From Rhodoferax sp. TH121 (GTDB taxonomy: Bacteria > Pseudomonadota > Gammaproteobacteria > Burkholderiales > Burkholderiaceae_C): a DNA stretch of 64,000 bases. The position numbers were made by a program, and so were the translations under genes. The notes under the pieces were generated by a model that was given only the letters and a program-made list of their open reading frames with translations, was not told where the DNA came from and did no database searches. This document shows, piece after piece, positions 30,037 through 38,278 of this stretch. The stretch is taken from positions 782,007 to 846,006 of the forward strand of contig NZ_NOXW01000020.1 of the NCBI RefSeq assembly GCF_002251855.1. Direction: 5' to 3'. Each line of letters starts with the position of its first letter. Within the stretch, counting starts at the first letter, position 1.

Positions 30037-32988
30037 TTGGCCGGATTTCATTTGCGATTCGTCGGCTCCAAGGAGCTTCCAAAGTCCCTGTCGGACTTTG
30101 ATGTCGAACAGTCTTTCAAGCTGAGTTCTGGAGACATCGCGGCAATCCGTGAACGCTTCCGGACTGACCGCAGGCTTGGGGCTGCCGTTCAGCTTGTGGT
30201 GCTTCGAGCAACCGGTCGGGTCCTCGACCGTGCCACCTATCTCCCGCGCACTCTGCTCAAGTCTTTGTGTCACTCACTTGGTTTAAGTGAAACTGCGATA
30301 GGCTCTTTGAAGACCATCTATAAGCGAGTCGCTACCCTATACGACCATCAGAAATGGGCCCGCGAAACAGCAGGAACTAGCGACGTTGATGACGCTGCTA
30401 TGGCTGAGTTGACGATAACGTTGGCCGAACTGACCAAGACAGCCGCTTCTGTTGATGACTTGGTTCAAGCTGCTGAGCGATGGTTGTTTGATCGACGTTA
30501 CCTTCTCCCTTCAGACCGGGTTTTGCGCGATCTCGCCCGCGAATCTTTTGCCTCCACAGAGGCCTTGGCCATGGCAGGAATCAAGAAGGAAATTCCTGCT
30601 CCAGTGCGCAAGAACATGGTTTCCGCAGTGTTCTCACCACGCCGCGGGCGCGCGGGTGGAACCATGCTGGAATGGCTCAAGACTCCACCAGGTAAACATA
30701 GCCCCACCACACTGACGGAAGTTTCAGAAAAAATCACCTATCTAAAGACGCTGGAGGTCGACAAATGGCCGTTAAGTCACATCTCCACCGCGCGTATGCG
30801 CGCATATGCCCAAGCCGTCGCGAACCGGCCGCCTTTTGACACCCGACGCCTAAGCGATGACACCCAGATGCTGGAGGTGACCTGCTTCTTGCGAGTCACC
30901 TTGTTGGATCTCACCGACACCTTGATGTATTTGACTGGGCGAAGGATAAATGATCTGCACCGACATGCCTCCGGACGGGTACTCAGCAAGCAGGCACGTA
31001 CTGCGGTCGAATACCGGCAGCAGCGGGACGAAATGCGATTGATCATCCATGCGGAAGGCACCACTTCCGACGAGAAGATCGAAGCCCTCAAGAAGCTCAT
31101 CCCCAACGATGAGTCCGTCGCAGCAATTGGTCACGCAGCGCTGGTTCGCCAGTCTCTGATAGACGACACCACCAAGGTGACATCCCTGCTGAACGTGTTT
31201 GCTGATTTAGAGATCAAGGGTGATGCCGCACAACGGCCTCTCAAACAGGTGATGGCCCTCAGGGAGCTCGATGCCAAAGGCATGAAGGAGCTTCCTGCTG
31301 ACTTTGATGTGAGCATTGTCGATCCGGTCTGGCACGAAATGCTCAATGACAAAGACCGGAGCAAGGCATTTGCAGCCTTGAAAGCAGCAACCATGATGGC
31401 AGTTCGTCATGGTTTTCGCAGTTCCCGGCTTTGGGTGGATCACAGCTGGGATTACCGGAACCGTGAGGATTTGCTTATCCCTCCGGCGCAATGGAAGAAA
31501 GATCGGTTGCGCTTGATCAGCGCGTTGAGCCTGAATGCGGACCCAGAAAAATTCCTCACTCGACTCTACGCCCACCTGGAGGCCGGCCTGCAAGCCCTGT
31601 CCGAAGCGGTGGAGGCTGGTGAAGTCAGTATTGACGAAAGTGGCCTGGTGCATCTGCCCCAGATAGAGGCGTTGGCACAGGACAAGGCTATTGATGCGAG
31701 CCGAAACATGATGTTTGCCAGCATCGGGGAGGTTCAAATCGGCGACATCATTGTCGAAATGGATGCCGCAACCGGATTTAGCGAAGTTCTGTTGGGCCGG
31801 CGCGCAAAGACCACCCAGGAACTAGTTTCCTGCTACGCGGCACTACTGGCCCACGGTACGGAGAACGACGCCAAGGGCGTGGCCGCGATGATTCCTGGCG
31901 TTGAGGTTGCCCATATTTCTGCAGCGATGCGTTCCCTGGAAGCCCATGGACGCCTGCGCCGCGCTAATGACCGCATCGTGGAGTTCCAGCGTGAGCACTC
32001 CATCACGGCCAATTGGGGCTCCGGCACCAAGGCGTCCTCGGACATGATGGCGCTGGACGCTTCCCGGCACCTCTACAACTCCAGAACCGATCCCCGGCGT
32101 CGCACCCGAGCGATTGGTCTCTATACCCACGTCCTGGATGTCTACGGAGTTGCCCATGACGAGCCTATCGTCCACAACGAACGGCAAGGGTCTGTGGCAG
32201 TCAGCGGCGTTGAGGAGTACAACGCGGCACAGACCGATGAAAACATGCGTCTGTCCATGCTGGCGGTGGATACCCACGGGTATACCTTCGTTGCGATGAC
32301 CATGAGCAAGCTGCTGGGGTTTGACCTGTGCCCCCAAATGCGTGACCTTGCGGAACGCCGGCTGTACCTCCCTCGATCCGTGAAGCTGCCAGAGAACCTG
32401 GAACGCATCGCGCTCACCAATGTGTCGGAACGTGCAATTCACAAAGGGTGGGATGAGCTGTTGCGACTGATTGCCTCTATTCGCAGCGGCCGGTTGACCC
32501 CCAAGGAAGCGCTGGAGAAAATGGGCTCCTCGGCCCAGGGCGATCCCTTGCACAAGGCGGCCGACCAGTTGGGGCGCCTATTACGGACATTGTTTTTGTG
32601 CGACTACTTCAGCAATCCTGAGTTTCGGCGGGAGATGCACACCCTGTTGAACCGCGGAGAGTCCGTCCACCAGCTGCAGCGGGCTATCTATTTCGGCAGG
32701 TTGGCTGCGGAGCGGGGACGCCGGCGGGACGAAATCCGGGCGGTTTCTGGTTCACACGCGCTCTTGACCAATCTGGTCATTGCTTGGAACACCATGAAGA
32801 TGCAGCACGTCGTCGATCGCTGGCGCAAGGAAAAGCACCCGATTGAAGATGCCTGGCTACGTCGCATGGGACCGGTCCACTTCGGGCACATCAATTTCCG
32901 GGGGCTGATGGCCTTTGGCGTGGAGCGATATGCCGACGCATTGTTGGATCGGCCACCCCAAAAACGCAGGGCTAGCGGTGGTGCTTAA
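30037..32988 (+). CDS. tnpA: Tn3-family transposase
   Basis: DDE transposase of 983 aa, the usual length for the family, that binds the 38-bp ends and catalyses replicative transposition. The catalytic triad reads D669 (SSDMMALD), D745 (LAVDTHGYTF) and E875 (LNRGESVHQL). The 76 and 130 residue spacings equal those of Tn3 TnpA. The highly conserved C-terminal segment LVIAWNTMKMQHVVDRW and the IDPRRR-like TDPRRRTRAIG are present. The start is a TTG at 30037 preceded by AGGGAGA; no in-frame ATG lies near. The reading frame is intact, so the element may still be active. Its 983 aa plus the associated tyrosine recombinase suggest the Tn4651-like branch. Confidence 0.96.
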   Translation: MAGFHLRFVGSKELPKSLSDFDVEQSFKLSSGDIAAIRERFRTDRRLGAAVQLVVLRATGRVLDRATYLPRTLLKSLCHSLGLSETAIGSLKTIYKRVATLYDHQKWARETAGTSDVDDAAMAELTITLAELTKTAASVDDLVQAAERWLFDRRYLLPSDRVLRDLARESFASTEALAMAGIKKEIPAPVRKNMVSAVFSPRRGRAGGTMLEWLKTPPGKHSPTTLTEVSEKITYLKTLEVDKWPLSHISTARMRAYAQAVANRPPFDTRRLSDDTQMLEVTCFLRVTLLDLTDTLMYLTGRRINDLHRHASGRVLSKQARTAVEYRQQRDEMRLIIHAEGTTSDEKIEALKKLIPNDESVAAIGHAALVRQSLIDDTTKVTSLLNVFADLEIKGDAAQRPLKQVMALRELDAKGMKELPADFDVSIVDPVWHEMLNDKDRSKAFAALKAATMMAVRHGFRSSRLWVDHSWDYRNREDLLIPPAQWKKDRLRLISALSLNADPEKFLTRLYAHLEAGLQALSEAVEAGEVSIDESGLVHLPQIEALAQDKAIDASRNMMFASIGEVQIGDIIVEMDAATGFSEVLLGRRAKTTQELVSCYAALLAHGTENDAKGVAAMIPGVEVAHISAAMRSLEAHGRLRRANDRIVEFQREHSITANWGSGTKASSDMMALDASRHLYNSRTDPRRRTRAIGLYTHVLDVYGVAHDEPIVHNERQGSVAVSGVEEYNAAQTDENMRLSMLAVDTHGYTFVAMTMSKLLGFDLCPQMRDLAERRLYLPRSVKLPENLERIALTNVSERAIHKGWDELLRLIASIRSGRLTPKEALEKMGSSAQGDPLHKAADQLGRLLRTLFLCDYFSNPEFRREMHTLLNRGESVHQLQRAIYFGRLAAERGRRRDEIRAVSGSHALLTNLVIAWNTMKMQHVVDRWRKEKHPIEDAWLRRMGPVHFGHINFRGLMAFGVERYADALLDRPPQKRRASGGA

Positions 32989-32997
32989 AATTTAAGC
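32983..32997. other. Perfect AT-rich palindrome at the tnpA stop
   Basis: GCTTAAA-A-TTTAAGC, a 7-bp perfect inverted repeat with a 1-base centre that includes the tnpA TAA. It touches the first of two internal direct repeats. Function unknown; possibly a weak terminator. Confidence 0.4.
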
Positions 32998-33028
32998 GTT
33001 ACTGATTTGCGTGCAAATTGTAGCGGTT
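32996..33028 (+). repeat. Internal 33-bp direct repeat, copy 1 (IR-like core)
   Basis: 33-bp block starting GCGTTACTGATTTGCGTGCA that recurs identically at 33081-33113. Its inner part CGTGCAAATTGT-N-GCG is also present in the left terminal repeat in the same orientation, but the outer GGGG is missing (the aligned bases read TAAG). It therefore looks like an internal TnpA-binding sequence that cannot serve as a cleavable end. Confidence 0.75.
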
Positions 33029-33080
33029 TCAAAATCAAAACCTATATAAATCAACAACTTGCGAGATGCTCAAATTTTAG

Positions 33081-33113
33081 GCGTTACTGATTTGCGTGCA
33101 AATTGTAGCGGTT
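33081..33113 (+). repeat. Internal 33-bp direct repeat, copy 2 (IR-like core)
   Basis: Exact copy of 32996-33028, displaced by 85 bp (about eight DNA turns). The bases just upstream of the two copies are also related (AAATTTAAG and AAATTTTAG), so the duplicated unit may be slightly longer than 33 bp. Confidence 0.75.
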
Positions 33114-33385
33114 AGCCTTTTTCAGCAGTCCGCCGAAGGGGCTCACATTCTGGAGAATCCAGGCACTTCCGGCACACCGTTCAGTCAGCTTTTTCACCAA
33201 AGACACTTATGGGTATTGAGTTTCCGCAATAGTTCTAAATGAAGCCACTAAGCTCAGATTTGACTATTAATGGCTTCATTTTGAGCTGTTGTCGATAGCC
33301 GTCTACCTGCATGCCTTCCGACCCAATGGGCCCCCGCAACTCGCCAGTCTCATGCCGGATCGGGAAGCTGTCGCCAATTGTTTTA

Positions 33386-33413
33386 TTGCGCACATTAAAT
33401 TTAACGTGCGCAA
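33386..33413. other. 28-bp near-perfect palindrome
   Basis: Outer arms TTGCGCAC and GTGCGCAA are perfectly complementary and the centre TTAAATTTAA is self-complementary. Only the A/C pair at 33394/33405 breaks symmetry. The shape suits a dimeric DNA-binding protein or a recombinase core site. It lies 97 bp beyond the 3' end of the TnpT-like gene. Confidence 0.6.
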
Positions 33414-33458
33414 ATAAGCCGGCAGCAAAGGGATTTCAGTGATGGCCTGAAAAGGAAA

Positions 33459-33497
33459 AGCCGCCAAGGTTGCGCATTGTTAAGAGGCGTGGCGGCT
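33459..33497 (-). terminator. Rho-independent terminator of the TnpT-like gene
   Basis: Read on the minus strand: AGCCGCCA (from 33497), a 23-nt loop, TGGCGGCT, then TTTTCCTTTT. It is 13 bp past the stop codon at 33510. Confidence 0.7.
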
Positions 33498-33509
33498 ATG
33501 TTGGTTCGA

Positions 33510-34544
33510 TTATAGAGTGCCGGGTTCTGGTGCTGGTGAGGTCGCGCTGAGGCGCTGCAGCATGCTTGCTACAACCCCTTCCTGAGCGAGGGTGGCGGCT
33601 TTTGCAACTGCCAAGTCCAGCTCTAGCTGTTGACTCTTGTTTTGCAGGGATTCCAGTTTCGTCTGCATGTCGTTCGCAATGGCAGTGAGCGCCTGATTGG
33701 TCGATACCTGCACCACCAGCTTTTCTCCCAACTCCTTGGTTCGTTGTTGCTCAAACGCGAGTGCATCTTTCAGGGGGCGCAGATTTCTCAACTCTTCCTG
33801 GGCCTGGTGCAATTCAGCCTGTACGCGAGATAGATCACCAATTAGTCGGACGCCTTCTTGTTGGGCCCGCATGAGTTCCTGCTGCTTGCCGGTCAGGCTA
33901 TCGGTGACCTTGCGGAGTTCGGATTGCAAGTACTGGACTTGCTGATCATGTTGGCGCTGCTCCTGCTCCCGTTGTTCTTTGGCCGAGGTGCGGAAATGCT
34001 CCAAGGCCTCCCGAGCATGCTGGTGCTTTTCTTCCAGCGACTGGCGGTGCCGTTCTTCGGCTTCCAGGCGCTCTTGCAGGCCCATAACCCGTTGGTTGAG
34101 TTGCGTGGCCTCAAGGGTCTTGCTCGATAGAGCCTCCCGGGTCTTGGTGTGATCGGCCTTCTCGGCGGCGATGCTGCGCTGAGCCTGCTCCAATTGGGTG
34201 CGAACCGTTTGCCCCTCTGCTTTTAGCGTCGTGTTTTCTTTTTGCGTCCAAGCAAGACTGGCTGCACTGACGGCCAAGGCCTCGGAAGAGCGGGCATCAG
34301 CCTCTTCATTCAAGCGGGCTGCCAAGCGACCCACGAGGTCCTGGATGGCCTCGCTAACGGCCACTTTTGTGCCGGTTGCGCCGCCTTCTTCCTCCTCAAT
34401 TTCCTTCAAATACCGGTGGATAGTGGTCTTCGAGCCGGTGCCCAATTCCGCACGTATGGCGTCTATGGACGGGTTTACACCGCTGGCCAGCAGCTTGTTG
34501 CGTGCCCGTACAACCTCAGACTTGTAAATTCCTGACCTGGCCAT
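33510..34544 (-). CDS. tnpT: KfrA-type DNA-binding coiled-coil protein, probable TnpT cointegrate-resolution accessory
   Basis: A 344-aa protein. An N-terminal KfrA-like helix-turn-helix domain (residues 4-50: GIYKSEVVRARNKLL, PSIDAIRAELGTGSKTTIHR) is followed by a very long coiled coil (about 75-325) rich in Glu, Gln, Lys and Leu. In Tn4651/Tn5041-type transposons the TnpT protein has this kind of architecture and helps the TnpS recombinase resolve cointegrates. Here it lies next to tnpA, and the only tyrosine recombinase of the element is 26 kb away, pointing in the opposite direction. The alternative is a KfrA-like plasmid regulator picked up as cargo. A perfect inverted repeat lies 90 bp upstream of its ATG. 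Confidence 0.75.
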   Translation of the reverse strand: MARSGIYKSEVVRARNKLLASGVNPSIDAIRAELGTGSKTTIHRYLKEIEEEEGGATGTKVAVSEAIQDLVGRLAARLNEEADARSSEALAVSAASLAWTQKENTTLKAEGQTVRTQLEQAQRSIAAEKADHTKTREALSSKTLEATQLNQRVMGLQERLEAEERHRQSLEEKHQHAREALEHFRTSAKEQREQEQRQHDQQVQYLQSELRKVTDSLTGKQQELMRAQQEGVRLIGDLSRVQAELHQAQEELRNLRPLKDALAFEQQRTKELGEKLVVQVSTNQALTAIANDMQTKLESLQNKSQQLELDLAVAKAATLAQEGVVASMLQRLSATSPAPEPGTL

Positions 34545-34633
34545 GATCCACCTTTATTTGATACTAATTACATACCACGATAATACATACTATTTCAAGA
34601 AGATTCAATGAGGATATTTTCTAAAAACTAAGG

Positions 34634-34656
34634 TTTGATAATGGTGGATTATCAAA
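34634..34656. other. Candidate recombination core site (rst-like) or operator upstream of tnpT
   Basis: Perfect 9-bp arms TTTGATAAT and ATTATCAAA separated by the 5-bp spacer GGTGG. The position, on the 5' side of the TnpT-like gene, is where Tn4651-type elements keep the recombination site between divergent tnpT and tnpS. It could equally be an autoregulatory operator of the KfrA-like protein. Confidence 0.45.
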
Positions 34657-34935
34657 TGTGATCGAGTAAATCTGCCCTTTTGTTCAAGTGGTTTGCCGGA
34701 ACGACCGACTTCCCTATCTGGAAATGCCCACATGGTCGCCAATGCCCGCTCAACAGATTCTTTGACTGACATTGAGCCAAGTACAACGACAAATCCAAAC
34801 GCGGCTGCAGCGCACAAAGGCATTTCGTGGGAACGATGCAATCACTGCACCGTTGACTCCAATGTAGAAAGTTGCCCCCTACGGGAGCATGACCCACTCG
34901 TTACAAAGACGTCATGTCTCCACTGCGCTCTAGGT
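34657..34935. other. Junction region without a recognised gene
   Basis: About 280 bp between the inverted repeat and the 3' end of the sensor kinase gene. A possible 102-codon frame starts at 34693 but runs into the kinase gene and resembles nothing known. This is where the metal cargo begins, so it may contain the junction of the original cargo insertion. Confidence 0.4.
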
Positions 34936-36330
34936 TTACTCTTGGACAAGACTTTCGGATTTGGGGAATCTGAGGGTAAAGCGCGTCACGCCAGACGTTG
35001 ACGTCACGGAAATCCCACCTCCATGAGCCGCCATGATGGCGCGGGTGATCGCCAATCCCAGTCCTGCACCGTCACTTTCTGGATGGGTCCGCGATTTGTC
35101 AACGCGAAAGAACCGATCAAACAGGCGAGGCAGCATTTCCGGGCTGATACTTGGGCCATGGTTGGACACGGTGACCTCAACGCCTTCTCCCGATTGAATT
35201 TCAATGGACACAACCGTACCAGGAGAGGCATGGCGAAGCGCATTGGAGAGCAGATTGCTCAATGCCCGTCGCAGCATCAAGCGATCACCGCCAACCGTAC
35301 CGCTGCCAACCAACTCCAAGAGAATATCCTTGTCTGAGGCCAGTGCCTCGTAGAAGTCGAACAGGGCCCGGGCCTCCACCTCCACAGCGATACTCTCTCG
35401 ACTTGGAAGTGCTAGCCCATGCTCCGTTTTAGCCAAAAAGAGCATATCTGACACCATCCTGGCCAAGCGCTGTAGCTCCTCGGAGTTGGAAGCTAAAACG
35501 TCCTGATAGTCTTCATTGCTTCTTTTGGCAGACAGCGTGACTTGGGTTTCGGTAAGCAAATTGCTGATCGGTGTTCTGAGCTCGTGCGCCAGATCGGAAG
35601 AGAATTCAGAAAGTCGACGAAAGTCTTCCTGCAGGCGGTCCAGCATGTCGTTCAAGGTACCAGCGAGATCCGCCATTTCTACCGGGACGGCTTCTACCGG
35701 CATGCGCTCCTCAAGTTTGTTGGAGGTCACGGCTTGGGCACGTGTTCGCATAATCCGAAGTGGAGCCAACCCTCGATTGGCTGCCATCCACCCCAGCACG
35801 CCACTGAACAAAGTCGCCAGAGTCACGTAAAGCATGAGAGTGGTCTGGAAATGCGTCTGAAAATGATCATGCAATTTTGTGTCTAGGGCAACCCACACAG
35901 CCAGAGGCTCATCATTTTGCAATTCTGAGTTGATCAACATACCCAGGGCTCGGTATTGATGTCCCGCACTTTGCCAACTCTGCATTTTTTGTGACTTCAG
36001 GTCAGTTCCCACCGCACCTGCGTATCCGTTAGGAAGTTCAAACTTTGCAGTCTCATAAAGCGTTTTTCCGCTGATCTGCACATGGACAATAAGCCCTTCA
36101 TGGCTGTGAAGGACTTCGTTCAAGCGGTTTTGAAGATCCTGCGGTGAGTTGGCTTTCGTTGCGACCTCTTGAATCAGGTGGATTTTGTCCTCCAGAAGAC
36201 TACGGTCCAAATCTTCGAAGTGCTGATTCATCGCCAAGGAGGTTACCCATCCCAGGCCCAACAGTACGGTGGCTGAAGCCAGTGTGTAAAACAGGGTGAG
36301 ACGGGTGGTCAGTGAGAAGCGCTGTGTCAT
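34936..36330 (-). CDS. cusS: Heavy-metal sensor histidine kinase (CusS/CopS-like)
   Basis: A 464-aa inner-membrane kinase sensing periplasmic copper or silver. Membrane segments lie at about residues 10-32 and 167-187, enclosing a periplasmic sensor domain of about 135 residues, with HAMP domain [19 protein letters not shown] next. The H box is [14 protein letters not shown]. ATPase boxes are [11 protein letters not shown] and [18 protein letters not shown]. The architecture and the length match the CusS/CopS/IrlS heavy-metal subfamily. Its ATG overlaps the response-regulator stop by 4 bp. The pair is divergent from the copper oxidase operon. Confidence 0.93.
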   Translation of the reverse strand: MTQRFSLTTRLTLFYTLASATVLLGLGWVTSLAMNQHFEDLDRSLLEDKIHLIQEVATKANSPQDLQNRLNEVLHSHEGLIVHVQISGKTLYETAKFELPNGYAGAVGTDLKSQKMQSWQSAGHQYRALGMLINSELQNDEPLAVWVALDTKLHDHFQTHFQTTLMLYVTLATLFSGVLGWMAANRGLAPLRIMRTRAQAVTSNKLEERMPVEAVPVEMADLAGTLNDMLDRLQEDFRRLSEFSSDLAHELRTPISNLLTETQVTLSAKRSNEDYQDVLASNSEELQRLARMVSDMLFLAKTEHGLALPSRESIAVEVEARALFDFYEALASDKDILLELVGSGTVGGDRLMLRRALSNLLSNALRHASPGTVVSIEIQSGEGVEVTVSNHGPSISPEMLPRLFDRFFRVDKSRTHPESDGAGLGLAITRAIMAAHGGGISVTSTSGVTRFTLRFPKSESLVQE

Positions 36331-37013
36331 GGGTTCTGTAGCGCATTTTCCAGAACATATCCCATGCCGCGTACGGTCTGGAGCAATTTGGGTTCGAACG
36401 CGTCGTCAATTTTGCTGCGCAGACGCCTTACAGCCACTTCGATGACATTGGTGTCACTGTCAAAATTCATATCCCAGACTTGAGATGCGATCAGGGATCG
36501 AGGCAGCACTTCCCCCTGTCGGCGCATCAAAAGCTCCAGTAAACCGAATTCCTTGGAGGTCAAATCGATGCGTTTGCCTGCACGTGTCACACGGCGACGC
36601 AGCAAATCCAGCTCCAGGTCAGCTACTTTCAGTGAGGTTGCCTCGACACCGGACTTGCCGCGCCGCAAGATAGTACGGACACGGGCCAGCAGCTCCGCAA
36701 ATGAAAAAGGCTTGACCAGGTAGTCGTCTGCGCCCAGTTCCAAACCCTTGATTCGGTCCTCCACCTGATCTTTGGCGGTCAGGAACAAAACCGGAACTTC
36801 ATTACCCTTGCGGCGCAGGTTACGCATCACCTCCCAGCCATCCATGCCTGGAAGCATCACATCCAAGATGATGAGATCGTGCTCACCCTCAAGGGCAGTG
36901 TGCAGGCCATCGTTGCCGTTGTGGACCAGATCCACAATAAAACTGGCCTCTTTCAGGCCTTGTCGCAGGTATTCGCCCGTCTTGGGTTCGTCTTCAATGA
37001 TCAGTATCTTCAC
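36327..37013 (-). CDS. cusR: Heavy-metal response regulator (CusR/CopR-like)
   Basis: A 228-aa OmpR-family regulator with receiver ([20 protein letters not shown], phospho-Asp51 in [14 protein letters not shown], Lys in [10 protein letters not shown]) and winged helix ([25 protein letters not shown]). The sequence is typical of copper-responsive CusR/CopR. The divergent promoter region contains a perfect 18-bp palindrome, the expected kind of binding site. It should activate the copper genes starting at 37154 and probably its own operon. Confidence 0.95.
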   Translation of the reverse strand: MKILIIEDEPKTGEYLRQGLKEASFIVDLVHNGNDGLHTALEGEHDLIILDVMLPGMDGWEVMRNLRRKGNEVPVLFLTAKDQVEDRIKGLELGADDYLVKPFSFAELLARVRTILRRGKSGVEATSLKVADLELDLLRRRVTRAGKRIDLTSKEFGLLELLMRRQGEVLPRSLIASQVWDMNFDSDTNVIEVAVRRLRSKIDDAFEPKLLQTVRGMGYVLENALQNP

Positions 37014-37064
37014 AGTCGGTGTCCTTTTCTCAAGTGTGCACCGGTTGACGCTGGCGTCGCCGAA

Positions 37065-37082
37065 GATTACAAATTTGTAATC
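37065..37082. promoter_or_regulatory. Copper box: 18-bp perfect palindrome
   Basis: GATTACAAATTTGTAATC lies between cusR and the copper operon, 72 bp upstream of the operon's first ATG. It closely resembles the CusR/CopR boxes of other proteobacteria (TGACAAATTTGTCA-like core). No second copy was noticed elsewhere in the element. Confidence 0.8.
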
Positions 37083-37153
37083 AAAGCGACAGCTTGGTGT
37101 TGGGACCGTCTCGATAAAGTCCAGCCAGTTTTACACAAAGCCAAAGGACTCCT

Positions 37154-38263
37154 ATGCATCGTGTTCCGATCCTGCGACGCAAACCACTGTGGTTAGCAAC
37201 GCTCGCCCTATGTACCTTTGTGGGTACAGCATCAGCCCAACAGGCCGTGCAAGAGCCTGTGGAACAGGGCACCATTGACTGGCGCAAAGCCAATGATGAG
37301 GTCTCTCAGTTCAAGCGGGGGCATGCGGATGTTCTCAAGTGGGAGCAAGCCAATGACGCAACGACCAAAGACGCTCCTGCTATGGCGCCCGACTTGTGGC
37401 TCAAAACGGCGGACGCAGCCGTTCGGCAGGCGTGGCGTGCACGCCCTGAATTGACTACTTCTTTGTCCCAGCTGGGTACAGCCAATCAAGAGCGTATTGC
37501 CCAAGGGCGGTGGTTGGAGGTCGATCCCAGTGTGCGTCGCCATGTGGACGACTTTGACTCCGTTCTTGACGTCGCGGTGGACACTCGTAAGGCTTGGTGG
37601 AATGCGGTGGCCGCTCAAGCTGGACTGAAACTTCAACAGGACATGCAAGAGGCTTCGTCAGCTGCAGCCGAACTGGCCCGTCGCATGGCTCGCGTCGGCA
37701 ACTGGAGTCGTATGGAGCAGGCCCAGTCTCAATCAAAACTGGGTAACGTCAAGCTACAAACCCTGAAATCGGCGGCAGAAGCCAAGCAGGCACAGATTGC
37801 GTTGCTCAAGACACTCAAGTTGTGGGGCATTTCCTCTAGCGTGGGCCTACCTGACTCTCTGCCGGAGGTCCCTGAACAGCCTATTGCCGCGGAGGCCGTC
37901 CAAAAAGGTCTGAAAGCCGTACGTGCGGTACTTCCGCGTTCCGAAGGTCTGCGTGTCCAGGGAACGGCACAACAGGCATTCGGCATTTACAACGCGAGCT
38001 ACGCGGCTGCCCGTTTGTCACAGGACGAACAAAAGCTGCGTCAGTTCATCTATGACGAAACCGTACTTCGGTACAACGGAATGCTGCTTAGCGTCTGGGA
38101 TCTGCTGACGGAGACGGCGACCCAACTGCAATCAAGCGTCACTTCTATCAACACCAAACGCGACCTCCTCATTGCGGAAGCTGATTTGCACTGGGTACTG
38201 CAGGGCGGTGAACCCGCCAACTTTGTGAGCATCGGTGCGGGTGGCGGTGCTTCGGCTGAGTAA
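37154..38263 (+). CDS. TolC-family outer-membrane-factor-like protein, divergent
   Basis: A 369-aa exported protein, signal peptide residues 1-28 (ending SAQQ). It is mostly alpha-helical, with the helical-hairpin pattern of outer-membrane efflux factors: RPELTTSLSQLGTANQERIA, then RRMARVGNWSRMEQAQSQSK, and later LRQFIYDETVLRYNGMLLS. It is shorter than CusC/TolC (about 420-480 aa) and seems to lack the usual first repeat, so it may not form a classical channel. First gene after the copper box. Homologues are usually found directly upstream of a copper oxidase. Exact role unknown. Confidence 0.7.
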   Translation: MHRVPILRRKPLWLATLALCTFVGTASAQQAVQEPVEQGTIDWRKANDEVSQFKRGHADVLKWEQANDATTKDAPAMAPDLWLKTADAAVRQAWRARPELTTSLSQLGTANQERIAQGRWLEVDPSVRRHVDDFDSVLDVAVDTRKAWWNAVAAQAGLKLQQDMQEASSAAAELARRMARVGNWSRMEQAQSQSKLGNVKLQTLKSAAEAKQAQIALLKTLKLWGISSSVGLPDSLPEVPEQPIAAEAVQKGLKAVRAVLPRSEGLRVQGTAQQAFGIYNASYAAARLSQDEQKLRQFIYDETVLRYNGMLLSVWDLLTETATQLQSSVTSINTKRDLLIAEADLHWVLQGGEPANFVSIGAGGGASAE

Positions 38264-38278
38264 CAAATAGGAAAAACC

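Larger units (their letters stand above)
33114..33509. other. Gene-free stretch with three inverted repeats
   Basis: No convincing coding sequence lies between tnpA and the TnpT-like gene. It holds an 11-bp perfect inverted repeat (AAATGAAGCCA at 33237-33247 with TGGCTTCATTT at 33271-33281), a 28-bp near-perfect palindrome (33386-33413) and the terminator of the TnpT-like gene (33459-33497). A partial copy of the palindrome arm, TTGCGCATTG, occurs at 33470-33479. Confidence 0.6.

Noticed and set aside
32996..33113. Internal repeats as the right end of a smaller tnpA-only transposon
   Set aside because: They are in the same orientation as IRL rather than inverted, and lack the GGGG tip, so they cannot define a right end.
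34693..35001. 102-codon plus-strand frame between tnpT-like gene and cusS
   Set aside because: Overlaps the 3' end of cusS, resembles no family and lacks a ribosome site. The scattered Cys residues were tempting as a metal protein but not convincing.
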